DNA of 36,183 bases from DASUTB01 sp036374835 (lineage in GTDB: Bacteria > Actinomycetota > Actinomycetes > Jiangellales > Jiangellaceae). The translations under genes were made by a program, and so were the position numbers. Below the pieces are notes generated by a model. That model ran no database searches and was not told the DNA's origin. It worked only from the letters and a program-made list of their open reading frames with translations. Positions 24,178 through 32,147 of the stretch are shown here, one piece after another. Every line of letters begins with the position of its first letter. The first letter of the stretch is position 1. The stretch spans positions 1-36,183 of the forward strand of contig DASUTB010000015.1 in the NCBI GenBank assembly GCA_036374835.1, written 5' to 3'.

Positions 24178-24848
24178 ACGGACCCACCGCGCGGGACGAC
24201 GTGCTGCGCCGCATTCGCACCGCGCTCGGCGACGAGGACGGAGTGCCGGTGCCGATCCCGCGGGACTACCGCGGCGCGGAATACGCCGAGCCGGCAACCG
24301 GAGACCGCGCGTCGCCGGAGCCGGGCTCGCCCGAGGCGGTACTGCTGGCGGACCGGATCGGCGAGTATCGGGCGGTGGTGCGCCGGTGCGAGCCGAGCCA
24401 GGTCGCCGGCGAGATCGCCGCCGCGTTGCGCGCCCGTGGTGTGCGGCGTCTCGTCGTCCCCGCCGGGCTCTACCCACCGTGGCTGTACGAGATACCCGAC
24501 GGCATCGAGGTGATCGGTGACGATCCCCCGCTCACACCCCAGCAGCTGGATGAGGTGGATGGGGTACTGACCGGTTGCGCCGTCGCGATCGCCGAGACCG
24601 GCACGGTGGTGCTCGACGCCGGACCGGGCCAGGGCAGGCGCATCCTCACACTCGTGCCGGACTACCACCTTGTCGTGGTCCAAGCGAACCGGATCGTGCC
24701 GTCCGTCCCGGCCGCGGTCGCGATGCTCGATCCGTCCCGTCCGTTGACGTGGATCAGCGGTCCGAGCGCGACCAGCGACATCGAGCTGGATCGCATCGAA
24801 GGCGTGCACGGACCGCGCAACCTCGAGGTCGTCGTGGCGGGCTGGTGA
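24174..24848 (+). CDS. lutC: L-lactate utilization protein LutC
   Basis: A 224-residue LUD-domain protein, third subunit of the LutABC lactate-oxidising complex. Features are VVPAGLYPPWL, GCAVAIAETGTVVLDAGPGQGRR and LVPDYHLVVV, then PLTWISGPSATSDIELDRIEGVHGP, the family's most conserved C-terminal motif. ATG 24174 overlaps the lutB stop. No regulator gene of the LutR or LldR type is adjacent. Confidence 0.93.
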   Translation: MNGPTARDDVLRRIRTALGDEDGVPVPIPRDYRGAEYAEPATGDRASPEPGSPEAVLLADRIGEYRAVVRRCEPSQVAGEIAAALRARGVRRLVVPAGLYPPWLYEIPDGIEVIGDDPPLTPQQLDEVDGVLTGCAVAIAETGTVVLDAGPGQGRRILTLVPDYHLVVVQANRIVPSVPAAVAMLDPSRPLTWISGPSATSDIELDRIEGVHGPRNLEVVVAGW

Positions 24849-24967
24849 CACCGCACCGGGCTCGGACGCGCCGGAGGACGTCCGGCCGGCCGCGTCAGTA
24901 GACCGCATCTGCGCATAGCTGGCTACACCCGCGTACGGTGGTGATCGTCGTACGGATGGGTGTGGTC

Positions 24968-25678
24968 ATGTCGGATCAAGACCTCGTAGTGATTCTCGGT
25001 GCCGGGCCGGGATTGGGCCGGGCGGTTGGAACTGCCTTCGCGCGCGACGGCGCACGCGTCGTGTTGCTCGCGCGCGACGAGCAACGGCTCCGCGCGCTGG
25101 CCGACCAGACCGGTGCGGCGGGCTGGGTCAGCGTTGACGCCCGTGACGAGCGAGCGCTCCGCGCCGCCTTCGCCGCGATCCGTGAGCGATACGGCGATCC
25201 CACCGTCCTCGTTCACAACCCGTCCATCGCCTACGAAGCACCACCGACGACGACGCCGCTCGCTGAACTCGAGGACGGTCTCAGGCTGGCGGCCGGCTCG
25301 CTCTTGGTTGCCGTCCAGGAGGTTGCCGGTGCGATGCGAACCGCGCGCGGCGGCACGATCCTGGTTACCGGCAGCGGCGCGGCGCTGACCGGATCAACAT
25401 GGTCGGCGAGCCTGGCCGCGCAGAAAGCCGCCGTGCGCAATCTCACCTTGTCCGCCGCGGACGAGCTCGGGCCCGACGGCATTCACGTGGCGACAATAAC
25501 GATCAACGGACTACTCGGCTCGCCGGGATTCGAACCGGAGCAGATCGCCGCCGAGTACGTCCGGCTTCATCAGCACGCGCGAACGCTTCGCAACGGTACG
25601 GCGTCCGTCCCGCAGGAAGATTCCCGCGGGACGGACGGCTGGAGCAGCGAAATCAACTGGCCGAAAAAGGCGACCTAG
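24968..25678 (+). CDS. Short-chain dehydrogenase/reductase-like protein lacking the catalytic Tyr
   Basis: A 236-residue Rossmann-fold protein. The cofactor motif is GAGPGLGRAVG (TGxxxGxG variant), then ARDEQRLRAL (cofactor specificity), HNPS (in place of NNAG) and ILVTGSGAAL (the catalytic Ser region). Where active SDRs have YxxxK, the sequence reads LAAQK: the Lys is there but the Tyr is Leu. The enzyme may therefore be inactive, use another acid, or act as an NAD(P)H sensor. The C-terminus ends in a long polar tail. ATG 24968 is chosen; a GTG 30 bp upstream is in frame. It ends by sharing CTAG with the convergent lsr2 stop. Confidence 0.75.
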   Translation: MSDQDLVVILGAGPGLGRAVGTAFARDGARVVLLARDEQRLRALADQTGAAGWVSVDARDERALRAAFAAIRERYGDPTVLVHNPSIAYEAPPTTTPLAELEDGLRLAAGSLLVAVQEVAGAMRTARGGTILVTGSGAALTGSTWSASLAAQKAAVRNLTLSAADELGPDGIHVATITINGLLGSPGFEPEQIAAEYVRLHQHARTLRNGTASVPQEDSRGTDGWSSEINWPKKAT

Positions 25679-26001
25679 CGCCCTTCCACCTCGTACTTGG
25701 CGAGGATGTCGGCCGGAATGCGGCCCCGATCCGAGACCTTGAAGCCACGTTCCCGCGCCCATTCCCGAATCGCCGCGGTATCTTGGCTCCGGGCCGCGCC
25801 GCCGCGTCCTCGTCCCTTTGCCCGGCGGCCGGCGCGCCGCGCGTTTCCCACATACGTCGAAAGGGCATCGCGGAGAGCTTTGGCATTGCTCTCGGAAAGA
25901 TCTATCTCGTACGACACGCCGTCGAGACCGAAGCTTACCGTCTCGCTGGCTTCTCCGCCGTCGATGTCATCGACCAGAAAGTACTGCACTTTACGGGCCA
26001 C
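25675..26001 (-). CDS. lsr2: Lsr2, H-NS-like nucleoid-associated protein
   Basis: A 108-residue protein that begins ARKVQYFLVDDIDGGEASET (N-terminal oligomerisation domain). It has a basic Arg/Gly linker (RRAGRRAKGRGRGGAARS) and ends in a DNA-binding domain with the RGR hook (REWARERGFKVSDRGRIPADI). It bridges DNA and silences AT-rich, often horizontally acquired genes. The start is GTG 26001, with GGAAGGA 7 bases upstream; longer starts add an unrelated Cys-containing extension. The position beside lysS is conserved in actinobacteria. Confidence 0.96.
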   Translation of the reverse strand: MARKVQYFLVDDIDGGEASETVSFGLDGVSYEIDLSESNAKALRDALSTYVGNARRAGRRAKGRGRGGAARSQDTAAIREWARERGFKVSDRGRIPADILAKYEVEGR

Positions 26002-26088
26002 TTCACATTCCTTCCTGTTGCCGAACCGGCATGTTTCCGCTCGGTCCGTGCGAAGTGTTGTTACATTCATTCCTACTCGAAATGATGG

Positions 26089-26118
26089 CGATATGCAATT
26101 CGGACCGGCCGATATGCA
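26089..26118. promoter_or_regulatory. Direct repeat CGATATGCA upstream of lsr2
   Basis: CGATATGCA at 26089-26097 and 26110-26118, starts 21 bp apart (two helical turns), in an AT-richer pocket about 90-115 bp upstream of lsr2. It could be an autoregulatory Lsr2 site or an activator site. The second copy abuts the stop codon of the acetyltransferase gene. Confidence 0.35.
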
Positions 26119-26628
26119 TTAGAGCCGCAGCAGCATCCGGGTGTTGCCCAATGTGTTCGGTTTGACCCGGTCAAGATCGAGAAACTCGGCGACGCCTTCG
26201 TCGTATGAACGGAGCAACTCGGTGTAGACGTCCGGCCCGACGGGGGCTCCGTCCAGCTTCTCGAAGCCATGCGCGGTAAAGAAATCGACTTCGAATGTCA
26301 GGCAGAATAACCGCGCCACGCCGAGTTCTCGGGCGACATCGATCAGCCGGCTCACAATGGCGTGCCCGATGCCCTGGCCGGTATGCGCCGGATCGACGGC
26401 CAGCGTGCGCACCTCGGCCAGGTCCTCCCACATCACGTGCAGCGCACCACAGCCGAGTAGTGGACCTGCGGGATCCCGCTCGGCCACCCAGAACTCCTGC
26501 ACGTCCTCGTACAGCGTTACCGCATCCTTGGCCAGCAAGATCCGGTCGGGGGCGTAGGCATCGACCAGCCGCGCGATGCCCCGGACGTCCGGCGTGCGGG
26601 CTCGGCGCACGCGGAGTTCGCCGCTCAC
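26119..26628 (-). CDS. argA: Amino-acid N-acetyltransferase (short ArgA, Rv2747-type)
   Basis: A 169-residue GNAT protein. The acetyl-CoA-binding motif is VDPAHTGQGIGHAIVSRL, preceded by VRTLAV. The C-terminus LFCLTFEVDFFTAHGFEKL...SYDEGVAEFLDLDRVKPNTLGN closely resembles the short N-acetylglutamate synthase of M. tuberculosis. This enzyme makes N-acetyl-L-glutamate, the first arginine intermediate. The GTG start overlaps the lysS stop by 4 bp (GTGA), so it is coupled to lysS. No arg genes are nearby. Confidence 0.85.
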   Translation of the reverse strand: MSGELRVRRARTPDVRGIARLVDAYAPDRILLAKDAVTLYEDVQEFWVAERDPAGPLLGCGALHVMWEDLAEVRTLAVDPAHTGQGIGHAIVSRLIDVARELGVARLFCLTFEVDFFTAHGFEKLDGAPVGPDVYTELLRSYDEGVAEFLDLDRVKPNTLGNTRMLLRL

Positions 26629-28142
26629 TGGTCGGTGCCCGGTTCGGCCGCCTCGGGCCGGACGAACGGGAAAAGGATCGTTTCCCGGATACCGGCGCCG
26701 GACAACAACATGACGAGCCGGTCGATGCCGATACCGACTCCGCCCATCGGCGGCATACCGTATTCCATGGCACGTAGAAAGTCTTCGTCGAGCTCCATTG
26801 CTTCCGGGTCACCCGCCGCGGCCAGTCTGGCTTGTTCGGTCAACCGCTCGCGTTGAATGACCGGGTCCACAAGTTCGGTGTATGCAGGAGCGATTTCAAT
26901 ACCGGCGATTACGAGATCCCATGCTTCGTTAAGCCGTGGATCATCCTGCCGCGGCGAGGCGAGCGGGCGTACCGATGCGGGGTAGTCACAGATGAACGTC
27001 GGCTCCATAATAGAGTGTTCGACCAGCTTCTCGAACAGCTCCAGCACGATTTCACCGTGTCCCCAAGTCGGATCGAGATCAACGCCATTCTTGTCGGCAA
27101 GGGTGCGCAGAAGATCGTCCGGCGTGTCTATGGTGATGGTTTCACCCACCGCATTGGAAACGACTTCGTGCAACGTGCGCCGGAGCCAGGAACGTTCAAG
27201 ATCAATGGTCTTGCCATCGATATCTATCGTCGTCCGTCCGACCGCGCGTGCCGCGTCCAGAATGATTTCCCGGGTGAGTTCGGCCATCGTGTCATAGTCG
27301 CCGTACGCCTCGTATGCCTCGAGCATCGTGAACTCCGGGCTGTGCGAAGAATCCACACCCTCATTGCGGAACACTTTGCCGATCTCGTAGACCCTCTCCA
27401 CACCACCGGCGACGGCCCGCTTCAGCGCAAGCTCAAGATTCGTCCGAAGTGTGACGGACAGGTCGAACGCGTTGACATGGGTCGTGAACGGACGGGCGGA
27501 CCCGCCGTGAACGAGTTGCAGGCTCGGCGTCTCGACTTCCACGAATCCATGGCGGTGCAGCGTCTCGCGTACCGAGCGAATTACTTCCGCACGCATCCGA
27601 ACCATCTCGCGAGCTCGCGGATTCACGATCAGGTCGACATACCGCTGGCGGACCCGCATCTGCTCGCTCATGGTCTTGTGCTCGACCGGAAGCGGCCGCA
27701 ACGACTTAGTGATCATCGTCCAGCGGGTCGCCATCACCGAGAGTTCACCGCGCTTGCTCGCGCCCACCTCGCCTTCGATCCCGATGAGGTCGCCGATGTC
27801 GACCAGATGTTTGAAATCGGAGAGCGCGTCCTCGCCGACCCGGTCGAGCGACAGCATCGCTTGCAGTTCCGTGCCGTCCCCTGCCCGCAACCGCGCGAAG
27901 CACAGCTTGCCCGTGTTGCGCACGAAGATGACCCGTCCCGCGATCGTCACCGTGTCGCCCGTCATGGCTCCCGGTTCGAGATCGGGGTACGCCGCGCGGA
28001 CCTCGGCCAGCGAGTGCGTACGGGCGAAGGTGCGGGCGTATGGCGCCGTCCCGCGGTCGAGCAACTCGGCCCGCTTCGCCCGACGGACCCGCATCTGCTC
28101 GGGTAGGTCGTCTGCCGGGGTCGGGTCTGGCTGCTCGGTCAC
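26625..28142 (-). CDS. lysS: Lysyl-tRNA synthetase, class II
   Basis: 505 residues. An N-terminal OB-fold anticodon-binding domain (VTIAGRVIFVRNTGKLCFARLRAG) is followed by the class II core: motif 1 around FVEVETPSLQLVHGGSARPF, motif 2 RVYEIGKVFRNEGVDSSHSPEFTMLE and motif 3 GVGIGIDRLVMLL. It charges tRNA-Lys. The start is set at GTG 28142 (MTEQPDPTPADD). A TTG three codons upstream at 28151 is possible. No clear ribosome site is seen, and TAGGCT lies 8 bases before the GTG, so the mRNA may be leaderless. Confidence 0.96.
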   Translation of the reverse strand: MTEQPDPTPADDLPEQMRVRRAKRAELLDRGTAPYARTFARTHSLAEVRAAYPDLEPGAMTGDTVTIAGRVIFVRNTGKLCFARLRAGDGTELQAMLSLDRVGEDALSDFKHLVDIGDLIGIEGEVGASKRGELSVMATRWTMITKSLRPLPVEHKTMSEQMRVRQRYVDLIVNPRAREMVRMRAEVIRSVRETLHRHGFVEVETPSLQLVHGGSARPFTTHVNAFDLSVTLRTNLELALKRAVAGGVERVYEIGKVFRNEGVDSSHSPEFTMLEAYEAYGDYDTMAELTREIILDAARAVGRTTIDIDGKTIDLERSWLRRTLHEVVSNAVGETITIDTPDDLLRTLADKNGVDLDPTWGHGEIVLELFEKLVEHSIMEPTFICDYPASVRPLASPRQDDPRLNEAWDLVIAGIEIAPAYTELVDPVIQRERLTEQARLAAAGDPEAMELDEDFLRAMEYGMPPMGGVGIGIDRLVMLLSGAGIRETILFPFVRPEAAEPGTDQ

Positions 28143-28240
28143 GTTGCCCAAGCCTAGATGGCACGTTGGCGATTGGCATTGCCGATACCCCTGTCAGGTG
28201 CCACTCTCGAATCAAGAGGTACATCGAGGAGGTGAGGTCG

Positions 28241-28576
28241 ATGGGTCAAGTAGATGTCGTCGACCGCGGTGGCCGAGAGATCGTCGTCTTCCTGTCCGGC
28301 GACATAACCGAGTCCGACCAGAACGCACTCGACGACGCGATCGACGAGGTCGAGGCCTTGGAGCGACTCAACGGCTTGAACTTCGCCGTCGTCGATATGC
28401 ACAACGTGACATCAATCGGGCCGCCCGGCATCGCGTTCCTGCACCGGCTGCAGGACCGCGGCGACCGCACCGGCTTCGACGTCTCGTTCTCCGCGGTATC
28501 CGCGCCGGCGCACCGTGCCCTGGAAGCGGCCGGCTGGGAGTTCATCGAGCACAGCCCACCGCGGAGCACCATGTAG
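28241..28576 (+). CDS. STAS-domain protein, non-phosphorylatable anti-anti-sigma-like
   Basis: A 111-residue single STAS domain: IVVFLSGDITESDQNALDDAI (N-terminal strand and helix), then NFAVVDMHNVTSIGPPGIAFLHRLQ. In SpoIIAA-type anti-sigma-factor antagonists the aligned motif is DSSGL, with the phosphorylated Ser. Here it reads GPPGI, so Pro replaces the Ser and regulation by a kinase seems lost. It could be a constitutive partner of an anti-sigma factor or part of a larger assembly. ATG 28241 follows a strong GAGGAGGTGAGG site. It is an isolated plus-strand gene between lysS and coaX, and no anti-sigma factor gene is near. Confidence 0.8.
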   Translation: MGQVDVVDRGGREIVVFLSGDITESDQNALDDAIDEVEALERLNGLNFAVVDMHNVTSIGPPGIAFLHRLQDRGDRTGFDVSFSAVSAPAHRALEAAGWEFIEHSPPRSTM

Positions 28577-28634
28577 GATCCGCGACCTCTGAGCCGCGCG
28601 CGCCGGCACGGGTGGCCGGCGCCGTGTCAGGCCG

Positions 28635-28710
28635 TTGCGCGGAGTTTCCGTGCGATACCGCGTCTACAGAGCACGTAAGGCCGGGAATTGCCGGCTTAAC
28701 GTGATCATTC
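28635..28710. repeat. 76-bp interspersed palindromic repeat, copy C
   Basis: TTGCGCGG left end, then the core from 28673: ACGTAAGGCCGG-GAAT-TGCCGGCTTAACGT, an almost perfect 12-13 bp stem, followed by GATCATTC. Its right end overlaps the end of coaX: the TGA stop of coaX (28705-28707) is the TGA inside GAATGATCACG of the repeat read on the minus strand. It lies in the convergent gap between the STAS gene and coaX. Confidence 0.8.
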
Positions 28711-29496
28711 TGGGGTGGATGGGGTGTTGCGGGTGAAAACCAGGTGGAGCCCGATCAGGGTCAGCCATGGTTCGTGGCGGTTGATGCGTTGCGACTCCTC
28801 GAGCACGAGCCTCGCCAGCCCGCCGGTTGCTATCACCGGCAATTCGCCCAGCGGGACGCCCAATTCCGCGGCCATCCGCTCCACGATGCCGTCCACCTGC
28901 CCACTGAACCCGTACAGCGCGCCGGACTGGAGCGCCTCGATCGTATTGCGCGCGATCACCGACCGCGGCCGCAGCAGTTCGACTCGCCGCAACTGTGCAC
29001 CGGCATCACCCAGCGCGTCGAGCGAGACGCCGATACCGGGAGCGATCGCGCCGCCGATGTACTCGCCGCGCGCCGACACGACGTCGAATGTCGTCGCCGT
29101 CCCGAAGTCGACCACGATGCACGGCCCGCCGTCGGTCAGATACGCCGCTGCCAGCGAGTTGACGATCCGGTCGGTGCCGACCTCACGTGGATGGTCGACG
29201 ATCACCGGAAGCCCGGTTCGCACACCGGGTTCGACCAGCACCGTCGGCAGGTCGCTGAAATAGCGCTCCACCATGTCCCGCATCTCATGAAGCACGGCGG
29301 GCACCGTCGAACAGATCGCCACGCCGGCCGGGTGGATGTCGTGCTCGCTGCCGGCCAACAAGCTGCGCAACAGCGCCCACATCTCGTCCGCGGTGCGGTG
29401 CGCATCGGTGGCGACGCGCCAGTGTTCGACGACCTTCGGTCCGTCGAGCATGCCGAGCATGGTTTGTGTATTGCCGACGTCGATCGCGAGCAGCAC
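28705..29496 (-). CDS. coaX: Type III pantothenate kinase
   Basis: 263 residues. The ATP-binding P-loop-like motif is MLLAIDVGNTQTMLGML at the very start. GVRTGLPVIVDHPREVGTDRIVN (pantothenate site), IVVDFGTATTFDVV and GGAIAPGIGVSLDAL follow, all hallmarks of CoaX. It phosphorylates pantothenate, the first step of CoA synthesis. GTG 29496 lies 3 bp after the nadC stop, making it the last gene of nadB-nadC-coaX. The last residue (Glu) and the stop codon come from repeat copy C. Confidence 0.95.
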   Translation of the reverse strand: MLLAIDVGNTQTMLGMLDGPKVVEHWRVATDAHRTADEMWALLRSLLAGSEHDIHPAGVAICSTVPAVLHEMRDMVERYFSDLPTVLVEPGVRTGLPVIVDHPREVGTDRIVNSLAAAYLTDGGPCIVVDFGTATTFDVVSARGEYIGGAIAPGIGVSLDALGDAGAQLRRVELLRPRSVIARNTIEALQSGALYGFSGQVDGIVERMAAELGVPLGELPVIATGGLARLVLEESQRINRHEPWLTLIGLHLVFTRNTPSTPE

Positions 29497-29499
29497 GGC

Positions 29500-30402
29500 T
29501 CAAGCCACCTCTCCAAGGTCGAACGCGATGTCGAGAGCGGGCGCCGAGTGCGTGAGCGCGCCCACCGCGAGGTAGTCGACGCCGGCCTCGGCGTACGGGC
29601 GGACGGTGTCCAGCGTCAGCCCGCCGCTGACCTCGAGACGAGTACGCCCTCGCACCGCGGCCTCGGCTACGGCGCGCACGGCTTCGGTTACTTCGGCGAC
29701 AGCGAAATTGTCCAGCAGGACGAGCGACGCTCCCGCCTCGGCCGCCTCCACCGCCCCGGCGACGTCGTCCACCTCGACCTCGACCGGAACATCGGGGAAA
29801 CGGTCGGCCACGGCGCGGTACGCCGCCGCGACACCGCCGGCGGCAACCACGTGGTTGTCCTTGATCAGCGCGGCGTCGGACAACGACATACGGTGGTTCT
29901 GCCCGCCGCCGCACCGCACCGCGTATTTCTCGAGCGGCCGCAGCAGCGGCGTGGTCTTGCGCGTGTCGCGGATGACGGCGCCCGTACCGGCGACGGCGTC
30001 GACCCATGCCCGGGTCAGCGTCGCGATCCCGGACAGCCGACCCGCCACGTTCAGCGCGGTCCGCTCCGCGACGAGCAACGCCCGGGTCGAGCCGGAGATG
30101 CTCATCAGCACGTCCCCGGCGCGGACCGCATCGCCGTCAACCGACGACGTCTTGCGCTCGTACTCACCCCCGGTCGTCACGGCGAACACCGCCTCGGCGA
30201 CCGGCAGCCCGGCGACCACCCCGTCCCGCCGCGCCACGACATCACCAGTCGTGCGCTGGCCGGCGGGGACGGTCGACTCACTCGTCACGTCCACGCCGCC
30301 GGCGAGATCCTCATCCAGCGCCGCGGTGACGAACCACTCCACCCACTCCGGGTCGAGGCCGGCGGCACGGAGCCGGTCTGCAAGTTCCAGAGGCAGCGTC
30401 AT
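29500..30402 (-). CDS. nadC: Nicotinate-nucleotide pyrophosphorylase (carboxylating), quinolinate phosphoribosyltransferase
   Basis: 300 residues. It converts quinolinate and PRPP to nicotinate mononucleotide in de novo NAD synthesis. Family motifs are ERTALNVAGRLSGIATLTR, IRDTRKTTPLLRPLEKYAV, GGGQNHRMSLSDAALIKDNH, VEVEVDD and LEVSGGLTLDTVRPYAEAGV. ATG 30402 overlaps the nadB stop by one base (TAATG), so translation is coupled. Typical length. Confidence 0.97.
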   Translation of the reverse strand: MTLPLELADRLRAAGLDPEWVEWFVTAALDEDLAGGVDVTSESTVPAGQRTTGDVVARRDGVVAGLPVAEAVFAVTTGGEYERKTSSVDGDAVRAGDVLMSISGSTRALLVAERTALNVAGRLSGIATLTRAWVDAVAGTGAVIRDTRKTTPLLRPLEKYAVRCGGGQNHRMSLSDAALIKDNHVVAAGGVAAAYRAVADRFPDVPVEVEVDDVAGAVEAAEAGASLVLLDNFAVAEVTEAVRAVAEAAVRGRTRLEVSGGLTLDTVRPYAEAGVDYLAVGALTHSAPALDIAFDLGEVA

Positions 30403-32075
30403 TACAGTCCTTTCGCGGGTCGGTCCGCCGCGGGCAGCGGCTGGTACCGCGTCGTCAGCACGCCGTCCGGATCGAGCCGGCTCAGCAGGTGGCCGCGCCA
30501 GTGCGCGTCGTCCCGCTCCGGGAAGTCGGCACGCCAGTGCCCACCGCGCGACTCCTCTCGCAACGCGGCGTGCGCCACGAGCGTAGCGGCCACGGCGTGC
30601 AGGTTCGTCGTCTCCCACGCCTCGGTGGACGCTTCGTCAGTGACGCGTTCCTCACCGAGGCGGGCGAGCCGCTCAGCCGCAGCGGCCAACGACGTCCCGG
30701 ATCGGACGACGCCCGCCTCAGTCGTCATCGCGCCCTGGACGTAGAACCGCGCGTCGTTCGACAGCAATGTGGGGGAGCCGTCCCGCTCGACCGGTTCGGC
30801 CTGATCCGGCAGCCCGGCTGCAAGCTCAGCGGCGATCCGGTGGCCGAACACCAGTCCTTCGAGCAGCGAGTTCGACGCCAGCCGGTTCGCGCCGTGCACG
30901 CCGGTGCACGACACTTCGCCGCAGGCGTAGAGGCCAGGGACGGACGTCCGCCCGTGCAGATCGGTGCGCACGCCACCGCTGGCGTAATGCTGCGCCGGCG
31001 TGACCGGGACCAGGTCCGTCGCCGGGTCGAAGCCGGCCTCGCGGCAGCGCGCGACGATCGTCGGGAACCGGTGCTCGAGGAACTCCGCGCCGAGATGGCG
31101 CGCGTCCAGCCACACGTGTTCGGCACCTGTCTCGGCCATGGCCTGCACCGCGGCTTTGGACACCACGTCCCGTGGCGCGAGTTCGGCAAGCTCGTGCCTT
31201 CCCACCATGAACCGGCGCCCCTCGACGTCACGCAGCACGGCACCCTCGCCACGAACCGCTTCCGAGATCAGCGGCTGCTGCCCCTTGGCCGAGCGGCCGA
31301 GCCACATCACGGTCGGGTGGAACTGGACGAATTCCAGGTCGGCGACTTCGGCACCGGCGCGCAACGCCGCAGCGACGCCATCGCCGGTGGCCACGGCCGG
31401 GTTGGTCGTCGAGGCGTACACCTGGCCGATCCCGCCGGTCGCCAGGACGACGGCCCGTCCGAGCGCCGCGCCGACGCCGTCGCGCTGCCCTTCCCCGATG
31501 ACGTGCAGCGTGACACCGCATGCCCGGCCGTCCGCGGCGTTGAGCACGTCCACCACCAGCGCGTGCTCGATGACCTCGATGTTCGGGTCCGCACGGACCG
31601 CCTGGAGCGCCTCGATCAGTGCCCGGGAGATCTCGCGCCCGGTGGCGTCACCGCCGGCATGCGCGATCCGGTCGTGCAGGTGCCCGCCCTCCCGGGTGAG
31701 CGCGATCTCCCCGGAGTCGGTCCGTTCGAATTCAGCCCCGAGCGCGGCCAGTTCACGTACCCGTTTCGGCCCTTCGGTAACGAGAACCCGCACCGCCTCG
31801 TCGTCGCAGACGCCCACGCCGGCGACAAGCGTGTCCCGGAGGTGTGCGTCCGGGCTGTCGCCCGGGTCCAGCGCTGCGGCGATGCCACCCTGGGCCCAGA
31901 ACGTGGAGCTCTCCTGCAGCGTGGTCTTGGTGACGAGCAGCACCCGGCCCGCCCGGCGTGCCTCCAAGGCCGTGGTCAACCCGGCGATACCGCTCCCTAC
32001 GACGATGACGTCAGCCTGGGTCGTCCAGCCCGGTTCGGGCGTCAGGAGCCGGCGGGCGAGTCGCGGCGGAGTCAC
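30402..32075 (-). CDS. nadB: L-aspartate oxidase
   Basis: 557 residues. An FAD-dependent enzyme that oxidises aspartate to iminoaspartate for NAD synthesis. It carries the FAD motif DVIVVGSGIAGLTTALEA near residue 22, SSTFWAQGGIAAAL, the active-site region EFVQFHPTVMW and the conserved C-terminal FAD contact VSCTGVHGANRLASNSLLEG. The flavoprotein C-terminal helix follows. The GTG start at 32075 has no ribosome site, but TAGAGT lies exactly 6 bases upstream, suggesting a leaderless mRNA. nadA is not adjacent, unlike in many genomes. Confidence 0.96.
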   Translation of the reverse strand: MTPPRLARRLLTPEPGWTTQADVIVVGSGIAGLTTALEARRAGRVLLVTKTTLQESSTFWAQGGIAAALDPGDSPDAHLRDTLVAGVGVCDDEAVRVLVTEGPKRVRELAALGAEFERTDSGEIALTREGGHLHDRIAHAGGDATGREISRALIEALQAVRADPNIEVIEHALVVDVLNAADGRACGVTLHVIGEGQRDGVGAALGRAVVLATGGIGQVYASTTNPAVATGDGVAAALRAGAEVADLEFVQFHPTVMWLGRSAKGQQPLISEAVRGEGAVLRDVEGRRFMVGRHELAELAPRDVVSKAAVQAMAETGAEHVWLDARHLGAEFLEHRFPTIVARCREAGFDPATDLVPVTPAQHYASGGVRTDLHGRTSVPGLYACGEVSCTGVHGANRLASNSLLEGLVFGHRIAAELAAGLPDQAEPVERDGSPTLLSNDARFYVQGAMTTEAGVVRSGTSLAAAAERLARLGEERVTDEASTEAWETTNLHAVAATLVAHAALREESRGGHWRADFPERDDAHWRGHLLSRLDPDGVLTTRYQPLPAADRPAKGL

Positions 32076-32081
32076 GCACTA

Positions 32082-32087
32082 ACTCTA
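32082..32087 (-). promoter_or_regulatory. -10 hexamer TAGAGT of the nadB operon, likely leaderless
   Basis: On the minus strand TAGAGT ends 6 bases before the GTG start of nadB. No Shine-Dalgarno sequence lies between, and only 72 bp separate nadB from the divergent gene. Confidence 0.55.
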
Positions 32088-32147
32088 GAGCGCGCCCGAG
32101 CAACCGTAGGATGCGGCGGGTGAGGGGCGGTGCCCTAAGGTCGAGCC

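Noticed and set aside
24849..24967. CCGGA...TCCGG dyad after lutC as a terminator
   Set aside because: It is only a 5-bp stem with no T run, and such dyads are frequent by chance in this composition.
28040..28240. Longer start for the STAS protein
   Set aside because: The upstream part overlaps lysS in antisense and is not STAS-like. ATG 28241 has an excellent ribosome site.
29500..30618. Longer start for nadC inside nadB
   Set aside because: The added 72 residues are an out-of-frame reading of nadB. ATG 30402 in TAATG gives the standard NadC N-terminus.
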